A stretch of 64,000 nt of DNA, from NCBI GenBank assembly GCA_030848705.1, contig CM061239.1:86720363-86784362 (forward strand). The letters are read 5' to 3'. The translations under genes and the position numbers were made by a program. Every line of letters begins with the position of its first letter. The stretch's first letter is position 1. The notes beneath the pieces are model-generated. The model was not told where the DNA came from. It did no database searches and saw nothing but the letters and a program-made list of their open reading frames with translations. This document shows, piece after piece, positions 31,113-39,901 of the stretch. Origin of the DNA: Heracleum sosnowskyi. Its lineage: Eukaryota > Streptophyta > Magnoliopsida > Apiales > Apiaceae.

Positions 31113-32954
31113 ATGCTTTCGCATCAATTACTGTTCTTTCTTCAAAATCTTCTAATGGCAACCACAGCTTTCGTTTCGTCTGGGTTAGAGTTCGTTCCAA
31201 ACAACTATACCGCACCACTAAACACTGCAAACGCACCAGAAGCATTTCATATGATTCAAAAGTTTCTTGCTCAGTCAGCGATTGGGCATGCTTTAGTTGA
31301 ACCAGCCAAACTTTCTGGTTTACAAATCAAGGCGTTCTGGGAGTCAGGGGTTTATGATGATGGTGGTGAAACTGGGAACCCATCCATAATCTTTGAGTTT
31401 GAAGAAACAGAGTATGTTATTACTGCTGGTACTGTTCGAGCTGCAATGGGGTTTCCTGAGTATCCTTCTTATACCATTGGAATGGGTGACTCTGATTTGC
31501 TAAGGATGATGAGAGAGATTGGGTATTCTGGTCCCTTGAATAAAATTGGACAACTGAAGCGACCGTTCTTAAGGAAGGAGTGGAGCTTCTTCTTTGATTG
31601 CATCACGAGAACGTTCGGAAAGAAATGCACAAACTGGGATGCTATTCCCACGGACAGTCTGCAAATCGGGTATTCTCTTTTATTCGATAATCATTTTGAT
31701 TTTGCACGACTTGTCTTGAATAATTTAGGAGAGAAAATGACAGAGAATAGAGGAGTAGTATACTTTTCTAGATTTTGTCAGACTTTATTCTCTTACTGTG
31801 TTGAAGGGGTAGATGTTGTTAATGAAGATGTTTCTTGTTTTAAATTACACAAGAGAGTATTTTCTGATCTCATTAACAAGGATGTTAAGAAAGGAATTGT
31901 TGGAGACCTTTTGTTACCTGCTTCTGTGCAACAGTTTGTGGATGCTCAAGTACATCCACAAACACAAGCTGAATCTCAACCAGAACCTTTAAACACAGAG
32001 TTACCTCCATCAACTTCTGTTAAACTTGCAAGGGGAGGTAGGACCAAACATATTGGTACTAAACCTGCAAGGAGATCATCCACTGCAGCTGGGGTATCAA
32101 GACCTGAAGAGATGCCTCAGAAGACAAGGCTAAAGAAAAGAAGAGCCAATAGGGCAAAGTCTGTTGTTGAAGCCTCAGAGACTGAAACTGATGAAGAAAC
32201 TCTTCATCAGAGAAAAAGAAGACTAGTAGCTGCACATCTTTTTGGTGCTATCAATGTCAATATGGACAGAGTTTCTGAGGAAACTGAAGCTCCTGCATCA
32301 GAGAATGAGGAGATTGTGACTGAAATTGTTCCTCAAGATACTCCTGCAATTGTTGTTGAGGAGGAAATTCTAAATGCTAATGAGGACAGAGTGTTTGTAA
32401 ACACTGAAGCTCCTGAAGTGTTTGTTCAGGAGGATGCTGCAAATCCTGAAGCTGTCAATCTAGACAGGATAAATACTGATGCTAATCTGATGGATTTGGA
32501 TTTAGAAGCTCCTACATCAATGACTAATGATGTAGTTGAGGAAGCTGCTACTCATTTTGATAGCAGAGTTTTTGATTTTGAAGCACACACCTCTATACAT
32601 TCTGATCACTATACAGAGGGTGTGGAAGCTGATCAAGTAACTGATCAGGTAGAAGAATCTCTGGCCACTCACACTGAAATTATTTCTTGTGATCTTGACA
32701 AAGGTGAGGAGGTTAATCAGATGATAAAAGTCACAGAGCCAATTCTTGATGAAGCTGTGATGGAAAAGGAACAAGAGGCTGCTGATGAGCTTAACTCTGA
32801 GAATGTTATTCTTGAAGCTTTGCAACAATTTGTTGTTGAGATTGTTCAAAGAGAAGCAGAGGTTTTTGCTCAGGTTCACTCTGATATTCCTGAAGCTGTA
32901 GAAGAGGAGAAAATTGATGAAGCTGCACAGTTTACTGCTGAAAATTCTTCCTGA
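31113..32954 (+). CDS. Extra Sirevirus ORF 3a (env-like position), unknown function
   Basis: 613 residues between pol and the 3' LTR, where Sireviruses often carry an additional ORF once called env-like. The real start may be the second Met (MATTAFVSSG, 31155). Residues about 30-280 form a globular-looking domain (PEAFHMIQKFLAQSAIGHAL, LQIKAFWESG, VRAAMGFPEYPSY, FCQTLFSYCVEGV) resembling the N-terminal domain of many Sirevirus extra ORFs in eudicots. Residues about 290-370 are basic (TRLKKRRANRAKS); the remainder is highly acidic. Apart from the short hydrophobic start there is no membrane segment or signal peptide, which argues against an envelope role. It stops inside an acidic stretch that carries on in ORF 3b. 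Confidence 0.75.
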   Translation: MLSHQLLFFLQNLLMATTAFVSSGLEFVPNNYTAPLNTANAPEAFHMIQKFLAQSAIGHALVEPAKLSGLQIKAFWESGVYDDGGETGNPSIIFEFEETEYVITAGTVRAAMGFPEYPSYTIGMGDSDLLRMMREIGYSGPLNKIGQLKRPFLRKEWSFFFDCITRTFGKKCTNWDAIPTDSLQIGYSLLFDNHFDFARLVLNNLGEKMTENRGVVYFSRFCQTLFSYCVEGVDVVNEDVSCFKLHKRVFSDLINKDVKKGIVGDLLLPASVQQFVDAQVHPQTQAESQPEPLNTELPPSTSVKLARGGRTKHIGTKPARRSSTAAGVSRPEEMPQKTRLKKRRANRAKSVVEASETETDEETLHQRKRRLVAAHLFGAINVNMDRVSEETEAPASENEEIVTEIVPQDTPAIVVEEEILNANEDRVFVNTEAPEVFVQEDAANPEAVNLDRINTDANLMDLDLEAPTSMTNDVVEEAATHFDSRVFDFEAHTSIHSDHYTEGVEADQVTDQVEESLATHTEIISCDLDKGEEVNQMIKVTEPILDEAVMEKEQEAADELNSENVILEALQQFVVEIVQREAEVFAQVHSDIPEAVEEEKIDEAAQFTAENSS

Positions 32955-34902
32955 AAATGAAGCAGACAATAATGAAGAAGCTGGAAATGATGCTGAGGGT
33001 TCTCATTCACACCCTAGTATTCAAGTTTCATTGGCTGATGATGTCAATAGTGCTGAAGCAAGGGAAGTCAATAGACAGACAAATGAACATTTTCAGAATA
33101 TGTACTACAACAAATGGGCTGATGCAGATTGTGTCTTCCCAGCACAAAGGGTTGCAGATTTTCTATCTGATTCTGTCAAGAAGATCTCAAATACTGATGT
33201 ACTTACAAGCTTACAGGCAACTGTTGTTCAAGTCAAATCTCTTAATAATAGATTTGATGAGAATCAACAAATGCTTACAAATCTAAGGAATGAAGCCAGT
33301 ATGAAGGATCTTACTTTCAAGTCTGACAGAACTTTTTATTATGCTATGCTCAAGCAGCAAGCCAAGGATTCTGAGGAAATTAAGAAGAGGCTTGTAAAAG
33401 TTGAGGAGAATCAGGCTGAAATGTCTACTAAATTGAATTCTATTTCTAATGCTCTAGAATTGCTGACATCAGTATTACTTTCTGATGATGTCAAAAAGGG
33501 GGAGAGTGTACCTAAAGACAAATGCAAAGACACTCAAGCTCTGAGACGGAGGGATGATTCTACTGATGGGGGAAGCAAAGAAAATAAAAGAAAGATTTTT
33601 GCTCAAAGGCAAAGCAGGACAAGAGTAAACTCTGTTAGACAAACAAACTCTGACAAGATAAACTCTGGTGGTCAATCTACTTCAAAACTCAAGAGTTTAG
33701 TTGTTTCAACTAATCCATCTACTGATGAAGAGATTGCTGCTAAAATATTCATAAAAGAGCATGGAAAGAATGTTACTATTGAAGATATCCAGGCTGAAGA
33801 GCAAATGCTTGCTGAGGAACACAAGAAAAATCTTGAAGCTGGAATCTACAAGAAAAAGGAAATCAAGGCTCCTAGAAAGAAAGAAGTTGGTATTTCTATC
33901 AAAGAGAATACACAACAGAGTATACAATGTACAAGGAGACCTGTGATTGGAAACACTGATAAGGGTAAAGGCATAATGATTGAAGAGCCTAACCTGAAAA
34001 AGAAGATTTATTCAACCTCTGACATTGCTCAAGTTGAAACAAGATTAGCAAAATCAACCTCTGACGCTGCTCAAGTTGATGATACTACTAAAGTTATGAC
34101 AACCTCTGACATTGCTCAAGTTGTACAGAAATCTACACAACTTCCAGGATTCTGCAAACCAAAAATTCTTGAAGATTTAAAGCTTGAAGCTGTGAATTTC
34201 TCTGAAACCAGAACAGTATTGGGAAAAGAAGCCTATGATAAATCTGGACTGGGTTCACACAGAGAGAGAAGAACAAATAACAGATCTCAAGACAACATTT
34301 CACTGGCAGAATCTGGTATTATTACTCAAGAAAATCTTGATATGCTAGACTCTGTTCAAATGATCTTTCATAAGGTGTTGAAGAAGGAATTTTTGTTGTA
34401 CTTTATGAATGATGGAAGAGTTTATAAGGTTGCAGAGTCTGACATAAATCTCAAATCTTATCAAGAATTGGAGTATGTTCTGTACTTGTTAAAAGTCAAA
34501 AATAGAAATACTCACAATGCTGCTTCGGTTATCAGAGAAAAGATGCTAAGATCGAAGATGATGCTTGGAGGAGGAGTATCAAGTGCATATATTCCCAAAT
34601 ACAGAAATGCACATGGGAAGATTGTTGAGATGAAAAGAAACAGTGCTAAGTTCAGAACAACACTGGGTACAAAAGTTCTTGAATTCAATTTAGAATCTGA
34701 TAAAGCTTATTATATTAAGCTAGGGAATGAGATGAGGAAGAATTCCATCTATTCTCTGAGAGCTGCAATTTATCAGACTGGAGAATTTGATCCAGAGTTG
34801 AAAGAAGTGAAGAAGATCATGGTGGAAGAGCTAGAAAGAGCTGAAAAGAAATTGCTATCAGACTATATCAGGACAGTGCCTGATATTCAAGAAATCAAGT
34901 AA
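32914..34902 (+). CDS. Extra Sirevirus ORF 3b, likely continuation of 3a
   Basis: 662 codons open in the next frame, overlapping ORF 3a by 41 nt. The acidic composition continues smoothly (PENEADNNEEAGNDAEGS), so 3a and 3b probably derive from one protein of about 1260 residues split by a one-base shift near 32940-32960, or use translational frameshifting. Residues about 80-200 are helical or coiled-coil (LTNLRNEASMKDLTFKSDRT, EEIKKRLVKVEENQAEMSTK). A basic, TSDIAQV-repeat-containing middle follows, then a C-terminal region (LLYFMNDGRVYKVAE ... YVLYLLKVKNR) like the end of other Sirevirus extra ORFs. The catalytic role, if any, is unknown. Confidence 0.7.
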   Translation: MMKLHSLLLKILPENEADNNEEAGNDAEGSHSHPSIQVSLADDVNSAEAREVNRQTNEHFQNMYYNKWADADCVFPAQRVADFLSDSVKKISNTDVLTSLQATVVQVKSLNNRFDENQQMLTNLRNEASMKDLTFKSDRTFYYAMLKQQAKDSEEIKKRLVKVEENQAEMSTKLNSISNALELLTSVLLSDDVKKGESVPKDKCKDTQALRRRDDSTDGGSKENKRKIFAQRQSRTRVNSVRQTNSDKINSGGQSTSKLKSLVVSTNPSTDEEIAAKIFIKEHGKNVTIEDIQAEEQMLAEEHKKNLEAGIYKKKEIKAPRKKEVGISIKENTQQSIQCTRRPVIGNTDKGKGIMIEEPNLKKKIYSTSDIAQVETRLAKSTSDAAQVDDTTKVMTTSDIAQVVQKSTQLPGFCKPKILEDLKLEAVNFSETRTVLGKEAYDKSGLGSHRERRTNNRSQDNISLAESGIITQENLDMLDSVQMIFHKVLKKEFLLYFMNDGRVYKVAESDINLKSYQELEYVLYLLKVKNRNTHNAASVIREKMLRSKMMLGGGVSSAYIPKYRNAHGKIVEMKRNSAKFRTTLGTKVLEFNLESDKAYYIKLGNEMRKNSIYSLRAAIYQTGEFDPELKEVKKIMVEELERAEKKLLSDYIRTVPDIQEIK

Positions 34903-35054
34903 AGTCTGACTGTAAGTTTTTAATATATTTTTTATTCTAAGTCAAATTTAAACTCTGTTTTAAATTAAACTCTGTTATATGTTAAACACTGCATTTGTTA
35001 AATGTTTTTGACATCATCAATTATATGTTTAACTTGTACATTTTATTATGAACA

Positions 35055-35066
35055 AGTTGGGGGAGA
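35055..35066 (+). promoter_or_regulatory. Polypurine tract of element C
   Basis: AGTTGGGGGAGA directly before the 3' LTR, the expected plus-strand priming site. Confidence 0.8.
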
Positions 35067-35067
35067 T

Positions 35068-35612
35068 TGTTAGATATAATTGCTGACATTTGTTTATCAG
35101 TGTTTAAGCAACAGGTACTGACCAGAGTTTATCAGAAGCCGGTCAGAGTTTAATTAAACTCTGACAGGGTGAAGAGTTTAAAGGAAGCCGGTCAGAGTTT
35201 ATTTAAAGTCTGACAGGGTGATAGTTGAATTAGCTGTCGGTGCTGAATTGAAGATTCTAGAAGCAATATATTCTGAAGATGGAAAGAAGCAGAATATATT
35301 GATACAGCTAAGGAGACGGAATAGAAGATAAGAAGCAATCCTTAATTGATATAAATTGTATAGCTAATTTGTAGGAATATCAATTAGATAAGGATTGTGT
35401 AACTGTGTACTATATAAACACAGATAGGTTATCCCTAGAAGGTATGCGATTATTGAATTATTATTCTTGTAACCTAGAAGCTATTTGTGATTCATTAACA
35501 TCATAAAGAGAGAAGCTGTTAATATAAATACAGTTCTATTGATTCATAAACAGTGTTCTTGATTATTGTTATTCTCATACATACTTGATTATATTGTGTA
35601 TTCGGCCTAACA
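35068..35612 (+). repeat. 3' LTR of element C
   Basis: 545 bp, preceded by the purine tract GTTGGGGGAGA. Six substitutions relative to the 5' LTR; the palindrome (35142-35165) and TATA box (35411-35418) are unchanged. Confidence 0.95.
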
Positions 35613-35617
35613 GATTT

Positions 35618-35758
35618 CTTTTTTAACGGCGCCCAGAGCCCCTGTTGCTTTAACAAGGCACGCATTTTGATTTTCCATAGACTGAAACTGTTCCTCCCAG
35701 TAAATTTGTCAACTTTCACGTTAATACACCAGACTGCATCTTTCTCACCGAAACTCAA
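35618..35758 (-). pseudogene. Tork element gag N-terminus
   Basis: MSFGEKDAVWCINVKVDKFTG continues with SFSLWKIKMRALLKQQGLW, the classical Tnt1/Tork gag opening, and starts just inside the PBS. It is cut at 35617 by element C (target duplication GATTT 35613-35617). Confidence 0.85.
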
Positions 35759-35792
35759 ACCCTAGAAATAGAACCAGGCTCTGATACCAGTT

Positions 35793-36129
35793 TGTTATAA
35801 CGGAGGCAAGAAAAATTATAATAAACGTAAAGAATAAACACAAATAGGCAGAAGAGAAAAGTTTTATTGATCTCAAGGATACAGATTACAGTATACAGAT
35901 ACAGATCTAGGTTATAACCTAGAGAGTCAGATACAGATACGTTATGCCCTAAAGAGTTTATATAGTACTCTCTAGGCGGATAAGTATTATCACTTCTTTG
36001 GAGGATAAGACTTATCCTGAGGATAAGTCTTATCTTTGACGGTGAATAAAGATTAATTCTAGATCCTTCCTTGTAGGAATTATTTCCATATCATAACGTG
36101 CAATTACTGATTCAAGACATATTTTAACA
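35793..36129 (-). repeat. 5' LTR of the Tork element
   Basis: 337 bp, adjacent to the primer-binding site, TGTTATAACGG...TTTAACA. Confidence 0.92.
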
Positions 36130-36232
36130 GTCGCAAATAACATGGCTGCTACAAACTACTGAAGGCAAAAAGACCCAACATATTTTGAACATCATGTGCA
36201 ACTTACCCTCTGCATCTTGTTCTCGAAGAAAT
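36130..36232 (+). pseudogene. hAT transposase pseudogene, fragment 3
   Basis: Resumes where fragment 2 stops: ANNMAATNY then KAKRPNIF*TSCATYP. This corresponds to the ASNNMAAAK and RPNIFWTSCAAH segments of plant hAT transposases. TGA stands in place of the conserved Trp, and the downstream part is lost or too diverged. Confidence 0.75.
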
Positions 36233-37007
36233 AGGTATCTATCACTAGTTCACTACATGTTTCTACATTATTTTTTGAATTTTTCTCTATTTATATAGGC
36301 TTATACTTATATAATACAATTATTTTAAAATTTATAAATCTAATCAAATTCAAATCAATTGACTATATCTATAATTCTATCATTATAAAATTAACTAAAT
36401 TATATAATCTATATAAAGAAATTTTAAAAATCAAGAAGATATCAACTTTCTTTTTTTAAGAATTCAGACGATTATATAAAAAATTTACGGGGCTTATGTT
36501 TCTTCGAGCTCATATTTGTATTTGCTTTTATAATATTTATATTATCGTACCCGAACATTTACTTACTTACTTTTGATTGTTTTTGTTTGTAGGATGATAT
36601 ACGAAGCTAGACCAAAGTTATGTTGCACGAAGAGGAATTTGATGACATTAGTTGTATAATCAAAGAAAGAATTGAATGCATGTATCATGACATTTTGCAC
36701 ATATCAATGGTGATTCACACGAATCTTCTCCTACCCTGTTATAAACTACAAGGTGGAGATTTTATACCATCTAATTTAGGCTTTATATTATTTTGATAAA
36801 AGTTTTGGTATATTATTCTCTTTTTTTGTGTGTCTTTTTCGAATTTCCTCTAGTTCTTCAATGTTGTAAATCTCATCATTATTGAAAGTAGATTCTGTCC
36901 AAAATTCCTCAAAAATCAATAATACCAAATTGGTAATAAGGAGATAGCGGCTCATTGGCAGAAAATATTTTTACAATGAATGTGATTCATTAAGAACAGT
37001 GTATTAT
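36233..37007. other. AT-rich spacer with a copy of an upstream repeat
   Basis: 36300-36490 is a direct copy of about 15705-15890 (shared TTATAAATCTAATCAAATT, CAATTGACTATATC and AATTCAGACG.TTATAT). Around 36600-36760 there is a weakly coding stretch (EEEFDDISCIIKERIECM) that might be a further hAT remnant, but I cannot confirm it. Confidence 0.5.
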
Positions 37008-37016
37008 ATAGTAAAA

Positions 37017-37099
37017 GGGTCCTAGTCCCTGACAATTGATTTTCAGGGACCAGTTAAACAACAATTCATTTTGTAGCCGTTGGATCAACATTCCAACGG
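37017..37099 (+). repeat. Left TIR of the MULE
   Basis: Pairs with 46198-46279 over about 83 bp with few differences. Inside the tip, GTCCCTGA and TCAGGGAC are inverted around a short loop (37025-37050), so each end can itself fold into a hairpin. Confidence 0.95.
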
Positions 37100-37496
37100 C
37101 CAGGATTAAAAAAAAATTCACCCGTTCCGCGGTTATTTTCCGCGGATTGTCCCTATTCCGCGCTTTTTTATCGCGGAGTGCTACACTGCTCCGTGCTTAT
37201 TTTACGCGGAGCGCCTGTACTTCCCTTTTCCCTCCGCGCTTTTTAACCCTAATTCACTTTATTTGATCAGTAGCCACCATTTGCAATTTAGGTTAGAAAA
37301 GAGGGAGAAAAGAAGAGCTTGAAGACCTTGGAGAAGTATTTGTTCATTTGTTGAATTGTGTAAGTCTTTGTTTTTGTATTTGTTTGATTATTATGACGGA
37401 TAAAATGTTTGCAAAGTTTGAGCCTAGGAAAAAATCCAAAAAATTGAAAGTAATGATCTTTATGATGTTGATGTTTGTAATATTAGTACTAAATCC

Positions 37497-39821
37497 ATGC
37501 TTGATGATGATGTAGAGTATGTTAATATAGTTGATGATGATGATGATGATGATATTTTGCATGAAAAAAATGTACCTAATGTTGATGAAGATGTTGATAA
37601 TGTTGTGCCTTATTTGCATCAAAGGTTTGATAGTTTAGAAGCCGCGGAGAATTTATTTAGAGCTTATGCCTTGAAAAATGGATTTGCAATTAAGGTTCAA
37701 GAATCACAAAAGCGTGTTGGAAATAAAGAAATATATGCTTGATTATTTGTTTGTAATCTATTTGGTGAGAATAAGGATACAAATATTGGTAATGATGAAG
37801 CATGTTTTATGGGTAAAGTTAAAGGTAAACTTCGTCGGGATGTTCTTCCTAGATGTGGTTGTAAGGTTAGAATGTATGTTTTGAATAAAAAGAAAACAAG
37901 TTTTTGGGAGATAATCGCATTAGAGTTATAGCACAATCATGAGGTAGTTACACCTTCAAAAATGAATTTAATTCGAAGGGAAAGACATGTAAGCGCGGCA
38001 CAAAGAAATATAATGAGAACATTACATATGTCGGGTGTTCCACCTAGGCAACAAATGTCCATTTTTAGCAATTTAAAAGGCGGAGCTCAACATGTTGGTT
38101 TTGATGGACAACATGTAAGAAATGTGGTACGTGAGTTTAGAAAGAGGGATTTAGATGTTAATGATGCTCAAGCGGGTTTAGACTTGTTGAATAGGTTGAA
38201 AGAAGAAAGTGGTGGAAAATTTTACATTAAAACTTTACTCGATGAAGAACAAAGGTTGAAATGTCTAGTATGGGTTGATCACCGTTGTTTGATGGCATAC
38301 CAAAATTTTGGTGATGTGGTTGCCTTTGATACCACTTACCGAACTAATAGATATGATATGCCTTTTGTTCCTTTTACCGGGGTAAATCATCACTACCAAT
38401 CGGTTGTTTTTGGATTTGCACTAATGAGGGATGAGGTTAAAACAAGTTTTGAATGAGTATTAGGTAGTTGGCTTGAGGCGGTTGAAAACAAACATCCCTT
38501 CACTATCATTACGGATCAAGATCAAGCCATGGCCGGGGCTATTTCATCACAACTACCGAACACCACTCATTTGTTGTGTAGTTGGCACATTAGTAACAAA
38601 TTCCCCGAGAAACTTGCAAGTTACTATTCGAAGCACCCGGATTTCAAAGTTGATTTCAATAATTGCATTTATAACTCATTGACCGAAGATGTGTTTGAGG
38701 ATATGTGGAAAGCATTGGTTGTCAAGTATGAATTGGAAGATAATACATGGCTACAAGGATTGTACGGTTTGAAGCATAAATGGATCAAGGCTTTCACTAG
38801 AAGCACATTTTCCGCGGGACAAACAACAACTTCAAGGAGTGAGGGAATGAATGCTTTTTTTGATAGTTATGTTAGTTCTTGCACGGGTTTGAAAGAATTT
38901 GTTGAAAATGCTCAAAAAGCTTTGGAAAGGCAATTTATGAGGGAGAAAGAAGAGGATTTTAAGACTCGTCAAACTTGTCGTGGGATTAAAATGAAGACCT
39001 CCTTGGAGCAACATGGTGCTTCCATTTATACAAAAACAATGTTTAAGAAGTTTCAAGAGCAATTGGTGGAAGCTACAACCTACTTTGTGGAGAAAGATAG
39101 AGAACATTCTTTGGAAGAAGATGAGTATACATACTACAAATGCTATAGGCAATTGGTGGATCCCGAAAAAAGAACAACGTATCTTGTTAAATTCAATAAA
39201 TTGGCTCTAAGTGGTCGTTGCAAGTGTAGAATGTATGAATATTTGGGCATTCCTTGCTGACACATTATTGCCATGTTGACAAAGAGATGTGTTTCCGAAA
39301 TACCTAACGCCTTTTTGAGACGACGTTGGACAAAGGATACCAATAGAGTTGATGGTATGTTGCCTTATCATTTGACCGGAGAAGAAGCATCATCCCATGA
39401 TTTGACTCCTACCGAAAGATTCAACAACATGACTTTACTCACCATGGCATTTTGTCATAGTAGCATGACATCAAAGGAGCGTTACGAGTATGCGATTTCG
39501 GTAATCAATCAGGAAACCGAAAATCTTGAGAATATGGGAGTTGATGGAATTGAGCATGTAAGTAGTGAATTTGGCACAAAAAAAACTCAAGAAGATGGTG
39601 ATGGCTTGCATGAGCCAATTCTTGATCCCATTGTGTCACAAACCAAAGGAAGGAAAAAGGACACTCATTTCAAAAGTCCCATCGAAACAATTCGCAAAAC
39701 ACCGAGGAAATGCTCTAAATGTGGAGTTGAAGGACATGTTATTAGAACTTGTGAAAAAATAAAAGAAATTTTATTAAATGCTCAAAGTAGTCAAAGTGGT
39801 GGTGAAAGTGGTCAATTGTAA
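37497..39821 (+). pseudogene. MULE/FAR1-type transposase with four in-frame stops
   Basis: One frame runs the whole length. An acidic N-terminus precedes a FAR1-type DNA-binding region (HQRFDSLEAAENLFRAYALK ... CGCKVRMYV ... HNHE), then the MULE DDE domain, with Asp in AFDTTYR (38328-38330), Asp in ITDQDQAM (38514-38516), CSWH, and Glu in SRSEGMNAFF (38841-38843). A SWIM finger (CKCRMYEYLGIPC-stop-H) and a C-terminal CCHC knuckle (CSKCGVEGHVIRTC) follow. Stops at 37740-37742, 37928-37930, 38454-38456 and 39258-39260 break it, the last two at conserved Trp and Arg positions. No frameshift is seen. The true start may be upstream in a region where the frame is unclear. Confidence 0.9.
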
Positions 39822-39901
39822 TTGATACAAATCTCTACTTTTCCATTTTTAACTTTACATTATGTTCTTCTCACATTTTTTTATTGTCATGTGTAGGTAA
39901 C

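Larger units (their letters stand above)
23452..35612 (+). mobile_element. Intact Sirevirus-type copia retrotransposon C with extra ORFs
   Basis: Complete 12.2-kb element: LTRs 23452-23996 and 35068-35612 (545 bp each, six mismatches by eye, about 1.1%), perfect target duplication GATTT (23447-23451 and 35613-35617), PBS 23999-24010 (TGGTATCAGAGC), polypurine tract about 35055-35066. It has an open gag, an open pol with all catalytic motifs, and two more long ORFs downstream (31113-32954, 32914-34902). It is inserted in gag of the Tork element. The low LTR divergence and open frames indicate a recent insertion that could still be mobile. The octamer AAACTCTG recurs throughout. Confidence 0.95.
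20929..36129 (-). mobile_element. Tork/Tnt1-type copia element (host of nested element C)
   Basis: LTRs at 20929-21306 and 35793-36129; PBS (TGGTATCAGAGC on the minus strand) at 35778-35789; target duplication GTTGC (20924-20928) versus GTCGC (36130-36134), one mismatch. The hAT reading frame continues across it. Gag is split by the Sirevirus insertion at 23452-35612. The RT domain is missing and the protease site is mutated. The LTRs differ at about 17 of roughly 337 aligned positions (near 5%), and the 3' LTR has an extra 41-bp tandem copy, so it is clearly older than the inner element. Confidence 0.92.

Noticed and set aside
31113..31160. Signal peptide at the start of Sirevirus ORF3a, supporting an envelope role
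   Set aside because: The hydrophobic stretch is short and followed by another plausible start (MATTAFVSSG); no other membrane segment exists.
37344..37622. Minus-strand ORF rich in Ile and Asn opposite the MULE transposase start
   Set aside because: It is the antisense of the GAT/GTT-rich acidic N-terminus of the transposase frame.
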